64,000 bases of DNA, from positions 1 through 64,000 of the forward strand of contig DASSJT010000110.1 of NCBI GenBank assembly GCA_035691065.1, given 5' to 3'. This DNA comes from DASSJT01 sp035691065 (GTDB lineage Bacteria; Actinomycetota; Actinomycetes; Actinomycetales; Dermatophilaceae). The notes under the pieces were generated by a model that was not told where the DNA came from, searched no databases, and was given only the letters and a program-made list of their open reading frames with translations. Positions 33,395 through 42,343 of this stretch are shown in pieces. How positions within the stretch are numbered: position 1 is the stretch's first letter; each line of letters starts with the position of its first letter. Both the position numbers and the translations under genes were made by a program.

Positions 33395-34513
33395 TCAGTC
33401 CGAGGGCTCCTCGGTGGGCATGGACTCGGCAGCCTTTGTAGCCCGGGCCGACTGGGCCTCCGTGGCGTTCTCGGGGAAGTGGCAGGCGACCTTGTGGCCC
33501 GGAGCGAGCTCGATGAGCGGGGGCTCGACCGTGCTGCACACAGCCTGGGCCTTCCAGCAGCGGGTGTGGAACCGGCACGCCGAGGGCGGGTCGATCGGGC
33601 TGGGCACGTCGCCCTGCAGCCGGATCCGATCGCGCTTGGTGCGCCGCTGGATGTCGGGGATCGGGACGGCCGATAGCAGCGCTCGCGTGTAGGGGTGCAT
33701 CGGGTTGGAGTAGAGGGAGTCGCGGTCGGTGAGCTCGACCAGCTTGCCGAGGTACATCACCGCGACCCGGTCGGACATGTGCCGGACCACCGACAGGTCA
33801 TGGGCGATGACGACGTAGGTGAGGCCGAGCTCGTTCTGGAGGTCCTCCAGCAGGTTGATGACCTGGGCCTGGATGGAGACGTCCAGGGCGGAGACCGGTT
33901 CGTCGGCGACGATGAGCTTCGGCTTGAGCGCCAGCGACCGCGCGATGCCGATGCGCTGCCGCTGCCCACCGGAGAACTCGTGCGGGTAGCGGTTGTAGTG
34001 CTCTGGGTTGAGCCCCACGAGCTCCAGGATGTCCTGGACTGCGCGCTTGATGCCGTGCTCGGTCTGGATGTGCTGGAGGCGGAATGGCGCGCCCACGATG
34101 GTGCCCACCGTGTGGCGGGGGTTCAGTGAGGAGTACGGGTCCTGGAAGATCATCTGCACGTCGCGCCGCAGTGGCCGCATCCGGCCCATCGAGAGGTGCG
34201 TGATGTCGTGGCCCTCGAACCGGATCATGCCGTCGGTGGGCTCGATCAGCCGGGTGAGCATGCGTCCGGTGGTCGTCTTCCCACACCCGGACTCGCCCAC
34301 GAGGGAGAGGGTCTCGCCCTTGGCCACGTCGAACGTCAGGCCGTCGACCGCCTGCACCGCCCCGACCTGGCGCTGCAGGAGGCCGCGTCGGATGGGGAAG
34401 TGCTTGGTCAGGTTGGTCACCGAGAGCAGGTACTCGCCGCCGGCCGGGGCGGGGGCCGTGCTCGGGGCGTTCTTCGCTGTCGCGGGGGTCACGGAATCTG
34501 CTCCAGTCGTCAC
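33395..34513 (-). CDS. oppF: oligopeptide ABC transporter ATP-binding protein
   Basis: Second ATPase of the peptide importer, 372 residues. Walker A GESGCGKTTT, signature SGGQRQRIGIARS, Walker B LIVADEPVSALD and switch His (VIAHDLSVVRH). The C-terminal oligopeptide domain holds clustered Cys (ACRFHTRCWKAQAVC) that in related ATPases bind an iron-sulfur cluster. A GTG start overlaps the oppD stop (GTGA), so the two are coupled. It is the last gene of the operon. Confidence 0.92.
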   Translation of the reverse strand: MTTGADSVTPATAKNAPSTAPAPAGGEYLLSVTNLTKHFPIRRGLLQRQVGAVQAVDGLTFDVAKGETLSLVGESGCGKTTTGRMLTRLIEPTDGMIRFEGHDITHLSMGRMRPLRRDVQMIFQDPYSSLNPRHTVGTIVGAPFRLQHIQTEHGIKRAVQDILELVGLNPEHYNRYPHEFSGGQRQRIGIARSLALKPKLIVADEPVSALDVSIQAQVINLLEDLQNELGLTYVVIAHDLSVVRHMSDRVAVMYLGKLVELTDRDSLYSNPMHPYTRALLSAVPIPDIQRRTKRDRIRLQGDVPSPIDPPSACRFHTRCWKAQAVCSTVEPPLIELAPGHKVACHFPENATEAQSARATKAAESMPTEEPSD

Positions 34514-35604
34514 AGTTGTGGCCTGATCTCGGTGTCCCAGATCCGCTGCCGCTCCTCGGCGGACAGGTGGCAGGCGACGTAGTGGCCAGGGTGGGCCTCC
34601 CGGAAGGCCGGTCGCTCGGTGAAGCTGAGGTCGCCGTTGAGCCCGGCATAGGCGCAGCGCGGGTGGAACGGACACCCGGCGGGCACGTTGATCAAGCTCG
34701 GTGGCGTGCCCTTGATCGGGAGGAGACGCTCGATGCGCTCGCGGTCCAGCCGCGGCATCGACCCGAGCAGTCCCCAGGTGTAGGGGTGCAAGGGGCGCGT
34801 GAAGATCTCCTCGCCGGAGGAGTACTCGACGGACCGGCCGGCATACATGACCATGATGTCGTCGGCGAGCTCGGCGACCACGCCCAGGTCGTGGGTGATG
34901 ATGATGACAGCGGAGTTGAACTCGCGCTGCAGGTCGCGGATGAGGTCGAGGATCTGCGCCTGGACCGTGACGTCGAGGGCTGTCGTCGGCTCGTCGGCGA
35001 TCAGCAGGTCGGGGTCGCACGACAGCGCCATGGCGATCATCGCGCGCTGGCGCATGCCGCCCGAGAACTGGTGCGGGTAGTCGTCGACGCGCGAGCCGGG
35101 CCGGGGGATGCCCACCCGCTCGAGCATCTCGATCGCATGCTTGCGGGCGGTCGCCTTGTTGACGTCGTTGTGGACCTGGTAGGCCTCGATGATCTGGTGC
35201 CCTACCGTGTAGAAGGGGTGCATCGCCGACAGCGGGTCCTGGAAGATCATGGCCATCTTCTTGCCGCGCAGGGCTCGAACGGTCTCCGGGAGGGCGCCGA
35301 CGAGCTCCTGCCCGTCGAGGAGGATCGAGCCGGACATGCGCACGGTCTCAGGCTTGTGCAGTCCCATGACCGCCATGCTGGTGACGCTCTTGCCCGAGCC
35401 GGACTCGCCCACGATGCCGAGCGTCTTGCCGCGAGCCAGGTCGAAGGAGAGGCCGTCGACCGACTTCACGAGGCCGTCGTCGGTGGGGAAGTGGACCCGC
35501 AGGTCGCGGACGGAAAGGAAGGCGTCGGCCGGAACCGCTCCGAGGCCACCGATACCAACCTGGGTCGTCGTCTCGAAGCGGCTGAAGTCAGCGGTCTTCG
35601 TCAT
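34510..35604 (-). CDS. oppD: oligopeptide ABC transporter ATP-binding protein
   Basis: First ATPase of the peptide importer, 364 residues. Walker A GESGSGKSVT, signature SGGMRQRAMIAMAL, Walker B LLIADEPTTALD, switch His (IITHDLGVVAE), and the C-terminal peptide-transporter domain with the Cys cluster PAGCPFHPRCAYA. Its start overlaps the oppB stop by 4 nt. OppD and OppF form the heterodimeric motor beneath the OppB/OppC channel. Confidence 0.93.
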   Translation of the reverse strand: MTKTADFSRFETTTQVGIGGLGAVPADAFLSVRDLRVHFPTDDGLVKSVDGLSFDLARGKTLGIVGESGSGKSVTSMAVMGLHKPETVRMSGSILLDGQELVGALPETVRALRGKKMAMIFQDPLSAMHPFYTVGHQIIEAYQVHNDVNKATARKHAIEMLERVGIPRPGSRVDDYPHQFSGGMRQRAMIAMALSCDPDLLIADEPTTALDVTVQAQILDLIRDLQREFNSAVIIITHDLGVVAELADDIMVMYAGRSVEYSSGEEIFTRPLHPYTWGLLGSMPRLDRERIERLLPIKGTPPSLINVPAGCPFHPRCAYAGLNGDLSFTERPAFREAHPGHYVACHLSAEERQRIWDTEIRPQL

Positions 35605-36614
35605 TTGGCACGCACCCTCGGGTCGACTACGGCATAGAGGACGTCGACGACCAGGTTCGCCACGATGATGAAGCTCGCGCCGACCAGTGTGACCCCGAGC
35701 ACCTTGGGCAGGTCGTTGTTAGTCACGGCCTGGACGGCGTACTGCCCGATGCCGGGCAACGAGAAGGTGGTCTCGGTGAGGATCGCACCACCGAGCAGCA
35801 GCCCGAGGTCGAGGCCGAAGATCGTGAGGATGGGAGTCAGCGCCGCCCGCAGGCCGTGCTTGAGAACGACGTTGCGCTCGGCGAGACCCTTGGCCCGGGC
35901 CGTGCGGATGTAGTCCTCGTTCATGGTTTCGAGCATGCCAGCGCGGGTCAGCCGGGCGTAGGCGGCTGCGTACAGGAACGCCAGGGTGATCCAGGGCAGG
36001 ATCAGGCGGTAGGCCCAGTCCAGCGGGCTGGACGCCTCCATGGGGTTGGAGCCGCCCGGTGCAGTGATGCCCAGGCGGTAGCTGAAGATGCTCAGGGTCA
36101 GCAGGCCGGTGAAGAAGATGGGGAGGGACACCCCAGCCAGTGCCACGCCCATCATCGTGCGATCGAGGGCACTGCCCTTCCGTAGCGCCGACACCACACC
36201 GGTGGCGACGCCGCCGACCAGCCACAGAACCGCCGCTCCTGACGCGAGGGAGATCGTGACCGGGAGGCGGTCGAGGATGTCTGGTAGCACGGGTTGCTGG
36301 TTGATGAACGAGTACCCGAGGCAGGGGGCCGGGCAGTGGTCCACGCCCGCACCGGTGTCGTAGTCGGCGCCGGCCACGATGCCCTTCGCGAAACGGCCGT
36401 ACTGCACCCAGATCGGTTGGGTGAAGCCGAGCCGCACGGCGGTGCGGTGGATCTGCTCCTGGCCGGCGCTCTTGCCGACGTAGCGCGACGCGAGGTCGTC
36501 GGCCGTGGCACCACCGATGCGGGGGACGAGGAAGAAGATGACGAAGACGACGGCACTGACGACGAAGAGCAGGATGACGGCGGCGATCACGCGCCGAATG
36601 AGGTATGTCAGCAC
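35601..36614 (-). CDS. oppB: oligopeptide ABC transporter permease
   Basis: A 337-residue permease with six membrane segments. The first helix (LIRRVIAAVILLFVVSAVVFVIFF) is followed by a periplasmic-side loop of about 85 residues typical of OppB/DppB. The EAA-type coupling loop reads YIRTARAKGLAERNVVLKHGL. It is separated from oppA by 100 nt holding a large hairpin. Confidence 0.93.
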   Translation of the reverse strand: MLTYLIRRVIAAVILLFVVSAVVFVIFFLVPRIGGATADDLASRYVGKSAGQEQIHRTAVRLGFTQPIWVQYGRFAKGIVAGADYDTGAGVDHCPAPCLGYSFINQQPVLPDILDRLPVTISLASGAAVLWLVGGVATGVVSALRKGSALDRTMMGVALAGVSLPIFFTGLLTLSIFSYRLGITAPGGSNPMEASSPLDWAYRLILPWITLAFLYAAAYARLTRAGMLETMNEDYIRTARAKGLAERNVVLKHGLRAALTPILTIFGLDLGLLLGGAILTETTFSLPGIGQYAVQAVTNNDLPKVLGVTLVGASFIIVANLVVDVLYAVVDPRVRAK

Positions 36615-36625
36615 TGGTAGCGGCC

Positions 36626-36671
36626 GGATGCGGTGGCGGCTTCCCCGGAGGGTTGGGCCGCCACCGCATCC
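36626..36671 (-). terminator. 15-bp hairpin between oppA and oppB
   Basis: A perfect 15-bp inverted repeat (36626-36640 with 36657-36671) around a 16-nt loop in the oppA-oppB gap. There is no U-tract. In peptide operons such structures usually protect the upstream binding-protein mRNA or partly terminate, so that OppA is made in excess over the permease. That role is inferred. Confidence 0.6.
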
Positions 36672-36715
36672 ATGCCTTCACCTACTTTCGCGCAGGCCGT
36701 TGGCGGGCGGGTGGG

Positions 36716-38482
36716 TTACTTGCGCGTCGTTCCGAGCGCGGTGTAGTCGTACATCGTGAAACCATCGTTGACGAAGACGTTGGTGACGTTGTCCGGGCGG
36801 AACAGCAGGCCCTTGGACCAGATGCCCGGGATCACCGCGGCGTTCTCCATGATGGCCTTGTCGATGTCGCCCCAGATCTTGTTGCGGGCGTTGGCGTCGT
36901 TCTCTGCAAGGGCCTTGTCGAACAACGCGTCCACGGCCGGGATCTTGATGCCGAGGTTGGTGTTGCCCGACGCGCGGATGACGCGGCTGTCAGCGATCTG
37001 GGCCAGGAAGCCGTAGCCCTCCGGCCAGTCGGCGCCCCAGCCGTAGACCATCAGGCCCAGCTTGTTCTTCTTGGCGAAGTCGGGCTTGCCGGCGTACAGC
37101 TTGAAGTAGTCACCGGTCGGGTAGGGCTTGATGGTGAGCTTGATGCCGACCTTGGCCAAGGCCTGCTGGAGCGACTCGGCGGCAGCCCTCTCCTTCGGGC
37201 GCTCGGCGCGGAACGAGATGTTGGTCTCGAAGCCGTTGGGCTGACCGCACTTGGCCAGCTCGGCCTTGGCACCTGCCACGTCGCCCTGGGGGTTCGCCTT
37301 GAAGTTGTAGAGGTCGAAGTCGACGTGGCCGGGGACCGGAGGCGGCAGCAGGCTGGTCGCGATCTGGCCACCCGTGGCACCGCCGTAGGCCCGCTGGTAA
37401 CCGGTCTTGTCGTACGCCATCACCACGGCCTTGCGGCAGTCGATGTTGTCGAACGGCGCGACGTCGGGGTTGATCTGCGTGTACCACGTGCGGGCTGCGG
37501 TGGCGTTGTCGGTCTTGGCCTTGAGCGATGGGTCGGCCAAGATCTTGCCCTGCGCGGCAGCCTGGACACCCGTGCCGGCGATGTCGACGTCGAGGTCACC
37601 GGCCATGAGCCGGTTGTCGACGTCAGCCGCGTTGAGGTTCAGCTCGACCGTGATCTTGTCCGGCAGGGCCTTGCGGCCGGACTCGGGGTCGCTCGCGGGG
37701 TCGTAGTTGGGGTTGCGGTCGAGCTCGTAGCGCTTGCCCAGCTGCACGGTCGTGAACTTGTAAGGGCCGCTGGAGACCACGTGTTCCTTGTACTTGGTGC
37801 CTGTGTCCTTGGCCTGGGGCACCGGCGCCGTCGCCGGCAGCTGCGCCAAGAAGTCGAAGCCGGAGAAGCCCTTGTTGAGGTGGAAGATGATCGTCTTGTC
37901 GTCCGGCGTCTCGATCGACTTCAGGTTGTCGAGGTTCTTGTCCTTGTAGACCGAGTAGCCGGCCGGCACATTGGCGAGGAAGTCGTTGAAGTAGGTCGGT
38001 CCGTTGGGGAACGTGTCCTTGTCCAGGGCGCGGGCCACGCCGTACTTGACATCCTTCGACGTGATCGGCGTGCCGTCCTCATACTTCAGGCCGTCGCGCA
38101 GCGTGTAGGTCCAGGTCTTGTTGCCGTCGCTGGGCTTGCCGAGCGAGGTCGCCAAGTCTGGGACCAGCTTGGCCCCCTCCGCACCAGGCGCTGACTTGAA
38201 CACGACCAGAGTCCGCGCGTAGTTGCGCAGGAAGTTCCACGAAAGGCCGTAGTAGGTGTCGGCCGGGTCGATCGAGTCCCAGTCACCCGCCATGCCGAAC
38301 CGGAGCGTGCCACCCTTGGTGTCGGACGGCCGGAAGACCTTGCCGATGGCGGCGTCGGCCACGTCCTTGGCTGCGGTGCTCCCGCCGCCACCACCTGACG
38401 TCCCGCCTCCGCCTCCACAGGCGGACAGCCCCAATGCGAGGGCGGACGCCGCGGCGACCGCCATGAGCCGGTTTCTCTTCAT
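36716..38482 (-). CDS. oppA: oligopeptide ABC transporter substrate-binding lipoprotein
   Basis: A 588-residue family 5 solute-binding protein. The signal peptide ends in lipobox LSAC (Cys22), followed by a Gly-rich linker. Family marks: TLRFGMAGDWDSIDPADTYYG, WTYTLRDGLKYEDGTPITSKDVKYGVARALD and KAVVMAYDKTGYQRAYGG. AAGGAG lies about 13 nt before ATG 38482. It is second in the operon, after oppC, which is an uncommon order, and is followed by a long hairpin. Confidence 0.93.
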   Translation of the reverse strand: MKRNRLMAVAAASALALGLSACGGGGGTSGGGGGSTAAKDVADAAIGKVFRPSDTKGGTLRFGMAGDWDSIDPADTYYGLSWNFLRNYARTLVVFKSAPGAEGAKLVPDLATSLGKPSDGNKTWTYTLRDGLKYEDGTPITSKDVKYGVARALDKDTFPNGPTYFNDFLANVPAGYSVYKDKNLDNLKSIETPDDKTIIFHLNKGFSGFDFLAQLPATAPVPQAKDTGTKYKEHVVSSGPYKFTTVQLGKRYELDRNPNYDPASDPESGRKALPDKITVELNLNAADVDNRLMAGDLDVDIAGTGVQAAAQGKILADPSLKAKTDNATAARTWYTQINPDVAPFDNIDCRKAVVMAYDKTGYQRAYGGATGGQIATSLLPPPVPGHVDFDLYNFKANPQGDVAGAKAELAKCGQPNGFETNISFRAERPKERAAAESLQQALAKVGIKLTIKPYPTGDYFKLYAGKPDFAKKNKLGLMVYGWGADWPEGYGFLAQIADSRVIRASGNTNLGIKIPAVDALFDKALAENDANARNKIWGDIDKAIMENAAVIPGIWSKGLLFRPDNVTNVFVNDGFTMYDYTALGTTRK

Positions 38483-38532
38483 CGTGTCGTTGCTCTCCTT
38501 GGTTCGGTAGAGGAGGACCTGGTCGTGATGGG

Positions 38533-39525
38533 CTACCGCGACCGGGGGTCGAGGGCGTCGCGGAGACCGTCCCCGAAGAGGTTGAAGGCCAGCACGGTGA
38601 CGAAGATCGCCAAGCCGGACGGGAGCATGAACCAGACGTCGACCTGGTACCACTGTGTGGCGTCCGAGAGCATGCCTCCCCAGGTGGACCGGGGTGGCTG
38701 CACCCCGACTCCGAGGAAGGACAGGGCGGCCTCGAACAGGATGTTCGTGGGTATCAGCAGCGTCGCGTAGATGAGGATCGGGGCCACCAGGTTGGGCAGC
38801 AGCTCCTTGACCAGGACGCGCGGAGAGCGGGCCCCCAGACTGCGTGCTGCGTCGATGAACTCGCGCTCGCGCAGTGACAGCGTCTGGCCCCGGATGATGC
38901 GGCCGACATACGGCCAGTTGAAGAAGCCGATGATGAACACGATCACCGCGATCCGCAGCGCGTCCCCCCTCAGGCCGAAGGCGCTGTCGGGGACCACGCC
39001 GGCCAGGGCGAGGGCGAAGAGCAGGATCGGGAACGCCAGGAAGATGTCCATCAGGCGGCTGATGATGGTGTCGACGACACCGCCGAAGAAGCCCGACACG
39101 ACCCCGAGGGTGGTGCCGATGACGACGGACATCAGCGTGGCGAGGAAGGCGATGAGCAGCGAGATCTGCGACCCGTAGAGCACGCGGCTGAAGAGGTCGC
39201 GGCCATTGACCGGCTCGACTCCGAAGAGGAAGTCCTTGGAGACCCCGCCGAACTTCCCGATGGGGATCTGGGTGTCGGCGTTGATGAGGTCCTGGTGGAA
39301 CTCGTTCGGGGGATGGCCCAGCACCTTGACGATGAGGGGTGCGGCGATCGCAACCACGATGAGGAACGCGACGATGCAGCCACCGGCCAGGGCAACCCGG
39401 TCGCGCTTCAGGCGCATCCAGGCGATCTGGCCGAGCGAGCGCCCCTCGATCTTGCGGACGCCCTCGAGCACGGACTCAGGCTGGGCCGAAGCGGCTCCAG
39501 GCTCGAGCTCCAGGGGAGCGCTCAA
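38533..39525 (-). CDS. oppC: oligopeptide ABC transporter permease
   Basis: A 330-residue permease. An N-terminal cytoplasmic segment (about 40 residues, with SLGQIAWMRLKRDR, the OppC N-terminal domain) leads into six helices; the coupling loop is EREFIDAARSLGARSPRVLVKELLPNL. The start is a TTG at 39525, set by GGAGGTGA 6 nt upstream. It is the first gene of the operon C-A-B-D-F and is divergent from the NUDIX gene; 50 nt separate it from oppA. Confidence 0.93.
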   Translation of the reverse strand: MSAPLELEPGAASAQPESVLEGVRKIEGRSLGQIAWMRLKRDRVALAGGCIVAFLIVVAIAAPLIVKVLGHPPNEFHQDLINADTQIPIGKFGGVSKDFLFGVEPVNGRDLFSRVLYGSQISLLIAFLATLMSVVIGTTLGVVSGFFGGVVDTIISRLMDIFLAFPILLFALALAGVVPDSAFGLRGDALRIAVIVFIIGFFNWPYVGRIIRGQTLSLREREFIDAARSLGARSPRVLVKELLPNLVAPILIYATLLIPTNILFEAALSFLGVGVQPPRSTWGGMLSDATQWYQVDVWFMLPSGLAIFVTVLAFNLFGDGLRDALDPRSR

Positions 39526-39744
39526 GATCGGTCACCTCCGGTTCGATCGGCGTTGGGGCGGCTTGTGGCCGAGACGCCCCCGGGGCAGGGTGCTTTCTGG
39601 CCGACGGTGGGTCGGCGGTTCGGCGCCCATCATGGGCCGGGAGGGCGCAGGCAGCAACCGGCTATGCCGAATCGTGACTCGGTGGAGATATTCCTGCAGC
39701 CCAGCCCCGGGGCCGCAGGATTGCCCGTGGAAGAGTTTGCGCCT

Positions 39745-40188
39745 ATGGACGTGTCGCAGGGTGCGGTTGCGCCCCGTCGCGTCGTCGGGGCAGCGCTTGT
39801 CGACGACCTCCAGAGCCCTTCGCGCCTGCTCGCCGCCCGTCGCACCGAGCCCCCGGCGCTCGCTGGCGGCTGGGAGTTCCCGGGCGGGAAGGTCGACGAC
39901 GGCGAGGACGACCTCGAGGCGCTGCACCGCGAGCTGCTCGAGGAGCTCGGCGTCCGGGTCGAGGTGGGCGATCCGGTCCCGGGCCCGCTCGAAGGTGGCC
40001 GCTGGCCCCTGGGCGACGCCTACGCCATGGGGGTGTGGCTGGCCCGGGTGACCGCGGGCGAGCCGCTGCCGCTGGAGGACCACGACCAGCTGCGCTGGCT
40101 GACCAGGACCAGCCTGTATGCCGTGGAGTGGCTCCCGGCGGACCTCCCCATCGTGCGGGCCATCGAGGCCCGCATGGCACGGAGGTGA
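39745..40188 (+). CDS. NUDIX hydrolase, MutT-like
   Basis: A 147-residue MutT-type pyrophosphohydrolase. The sequence LLAARRTEPPALAGGWEFPGGK leads into a complete NUDIX box (GGKVDDGE, then RELLEELGV, about residues 46-70), the arrangement of enzymes that clean oxidised or non-canonical (d)NTPs such as MutT and NudG. GAGTTT about 6 nt before ATG 39745 may be a leaderless -10; a GTG at 39727 would add six residues. An octamer copy near the end (40116) encodes Leu-Tyr-Ala. Confidence 0.85.
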   Translation: MDVSQGAVAPRRVVGAALVDDLQSPSRLLAARRTEPPALAGGWEFPGGKVDDGEDDLEALHRELLEELGVRVEVGDPVPGPLEGGRWPLGDAYAMGVWLARVTAGEPLPLEDHDQLRWLTRTSLYAVEWLPADLPIVRAIEARMARR

Positions 40189-40272
40189 GGTCGGGCGCGG
40201 AGCCCGCCACCCGGCATACCCGCTGGTTTCCTTGGGCCACAACGGGTGGTCCGGCCCTCCTGGAAAGCCTGA

Positions 40273-40278
40273 GAGAAT
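40273..40278 (+). promoter_or_regulatory. -10 box of typA (leaderless)
   Basis: GAGAAT followed by exactly 7 nt and ATG 40286, with no ribosome binding site. It favours the ATG at 40286 over the in-frame ATG at 40277, which overlaps the hexamer. Confidence 0.45.
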
Positions 40279-40285
40279 GGCCCCC

Positions 40286-42169
40286 ATGCCCAAGAAGACC
40301 CGCGACGACATCCGCAACGTCGCCATCGTTGCCCATGTCGACCACGGAAAGACCACCCTCGTCGACAAGATGCTGTGGCAGACGGGCGCGTTCGGGGAGC
40401 ACCAGCACGTCGACGAGCGGGCGATGGACTCCGGGGACCTGGAGCGCGAGAAGGGCATCACGATCCTCGCCAAGAACACCGCTATCCGGTATGCCGGCAA
40501 GGCGGCGGTGGATTCGGGCCTCACCGACGGCGTGACGATCAACATCATCGACACCCCGGGTCACGCCGACTTCGGCGGTGAGGTGGAGCGGGGGCTGAGC
40601 ATGGTCGACGGTGTCGTGCTGCTCGTCGACGCCTCGGAGGGCCCCCTCCCGCAGACCCGCTTCGTGCTGCGCAAGGCCCTCGCGGCGAAGCTGCCGGTGG
40701 TCCTGTGCATCAACAAGGTGGACCGCCCGGACGCCCGCATCCAGGAGGTCGTCGACGAGGTCTACGAGCTGTTTCTGGATCTCGACGCCACCGAGGACCA
40801 GATCGAGTTCCCCATCGTCTTCGCCTCGGCCAAGGCGGGGCGGGCCTCGCTGCTGCGCCCTGACAACGGCGGCCTGCCCGAGGGCGACAGCCTCGAGCCG
40901 CTGTTCGCGACGATCCTCAGCACCATCCCCGCGCCGACCTACGACGACGAGGCCCCGCTGCAGGCACACGTCACCAACCTCGACGCGTCCAACTTCCTGG
41001 GCCGGCTGGCCTTGCTGCGCGTCCACAACGGCACGATCCGCAAGGGGCAGCAGGTGGCCTGGTGCAAGCACGACGGCTCGGTCGAGCGGGTCAAGATCAC
41101 CGAGCTGCTCATGACCGAGGCCCTGGAGCGCAAGCCGGCCGACGTGGCCGGCCCTGGCGACATCATCGCGATTGCGGGCATTGCAGAGATCATGATCGGC
41201 GACACCCTCGCCGACCCGGATGACCCGCGTCCTCTGCCGCTCATCACCGTCGACGAGCCCGCCATCTCGATGACGATCGGCATCAACACCAGCCCCCTCG
41301 CCGGACGCGTGCGCGGCGCCAAGGTGACTGCCCGGCTGGTCAAGGACCGCCTCGAGCGCGAGCTGGTCGGCAACGTCTCGCTCCGGGTGCTGCCCACCGA
41401 GCGTCCCGACACCTGGGAGGTGCAGGGGCGTGGCGAGCTCGCGCTGGCGATCCTGGTCGAGCAGATGCGCCGCGAGGGCTACGAGCTGACCGTCGGCAAG
41501 CCGCAGGTGGTCACCCGTGAGGTCAACGGGTCGCTGCACGAGCCCGTCGAGCGGCTCACCATCGACGTCCCTGAGGAGTTCCTGGGCACTGTGACCCAGG
41601 TCCTGGCCCAGCGCAAGGGCCGCATGGAGCAGATGGTCAACCACGGCACCGGCTGGATCCGCATGGAGTTCCTGGTGCCGTCGCGTGGCCTGATCGGGTT
41701 CCGGACCGAGTTCCTGACAGAGACGCGCGGCACCGGGATCGCCCACCACGTGTTCGAGGGCTACGAGCCGTGGTTCGGGCCGATCGCGACGCGGCTGACC
41801 GGCTCGCTGGTGGCCGACCGGGCCGGCGCGGCAACTACCTATGCGATGTTCAACCTCCAGGAGCGCGGCACGCTGTTCGTCGAGCCCACCACCGAGGTCT
41901 ACGAGGGCATGATCGTGGGCGAGAACTCCCGAGCCGACGACATGGATGTCAACATCACCAAGGAGAAGAAGCTCACCAACGTGCGCTCCTCCACCGCAGA
42001 CGTGCTGGAGCGGCTCATCCCGCCGCGCAGGCTTTCCCTCGAGCAGAGCCTGGAGTTCTGCCGCGAAGACGAGTGTGTTGAGGTAACCCCCGAGGCGGTT
42101 CGCATCCGCAAGGTCGAGCTCGACCAGACCCTGCGGGCCCGCGCCGCCGCCCGAGCCCGCAACCGCTGA
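40286..42169 (+). CDS. typA: translational GTPase TypA/BipA
   Basis: A 627-residue ribosome-associated GTPase of the elongation-factor family, involved in ribosome assembly and stress or cold adaptation. G1 is AHVDHGKTTL (about residues 16-25), the switch region REKGITILAKN follows, G3 is DTPGHADFG, G4 NKVD. Later EF-G-like domains include RGELALAILVEQMRREGYEL and the C-terminal TypA-specific domain (LVPSRGLIGFRTEFL onward). Length matches the family. Confidence 0.96.
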   Translation: MPKKTRDDIRNVAIVAHVDHGKTTLVDKMLWQTGAFGEHQHVDERAMDSGDLEREKGITILAKNTAIRYAGKAAVDSGLTDGVTINIIDTPGHADFGGEVERGLSMVDGVVLLVDASEGPLPQTRFVLRKALAAKLPVVLCINKVDRPDARIQEVVDEVYELFLDLDATEDQIEFPIVFASAKAGRASLLRPDNGGLPEGDSLEPLFATILSTIPAPTYDDEAPLQAHVTNLDASNFLGRLALLRVHNGTIRKGQQVAWCKHDGSVERVKITELLMTEALERKPADVAGPGDIIAIAGIAEIMIGDTLADPDDPRPLPLITVDEPAISMTIGINTSPLAGRVRGAKVTARLVKDRLERELVGNVSLRVLPTERPDTWEVQGRGELALAILVEQMRREGYELTVGKPQVVTREVNGSLHEPVERLTIDVPEEFLGTVTQVLAQRKGRMEQMVNHGTGWIRMEFLVPSRGLIGFRTEFLTETRGTGIAHHVFEGYEPWFGPIATRLTGSLVADRAGAATTYAMFNLQERGTLFVEPTTEVYEGMIVGENSRADDMDVNITKEKKLTNVRSSTADVLERLIPPRRLSLEQSLEFCREDECVEVTPEAVRIRKVELDQTLRARAAARARNR

Positions 42170-42242
42170 CCTCCTGAGTCCCGACCGACCCTCCGCCCAG
42201 TCCTCGGCCCGTCCCCAGACCCCTTTGTCCGACATCCTTTCG

Positions 42243-42289
42243 CCCCACGGCCTTTCACCTCACGCCCTTAGACCCCACGGCCTTTCACC
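42243..42289. repeat. 30-bp period direct repeat after typA
   Basis: The 17-mer CCCCACGGCCTTTCACC occurs at 42243-42259 and again at 42273-42289, a 30-nt period, in an unusually C-rich strand between typA and the next gene. Related CCCCA/CCTTT pieces lie just upstream. Confidence 0.7.
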
Positions 42290-42343
42290 CCACACCACTG
42301 ACCGCCCCCAGGGAACAGCCAGCTGACCCACGAGAGCACCCAC

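Noticed and set aside
36605..38194. A plus-strand open frame opposite oppA
   Set aside because: Antisense shadow; the oppA frame has a lipobox and family motifs.
39743..42235. A minus-strand open frame of about 830 codons opposite the MutT-like gene and typA
   Set aside because: It is antisense to typA, which has all GTPase motifs. High-GC DNA gives long antisense frames because stop codons are AT-rich; the antisense product is His/Arg/Val-rich low-complexity sequence.
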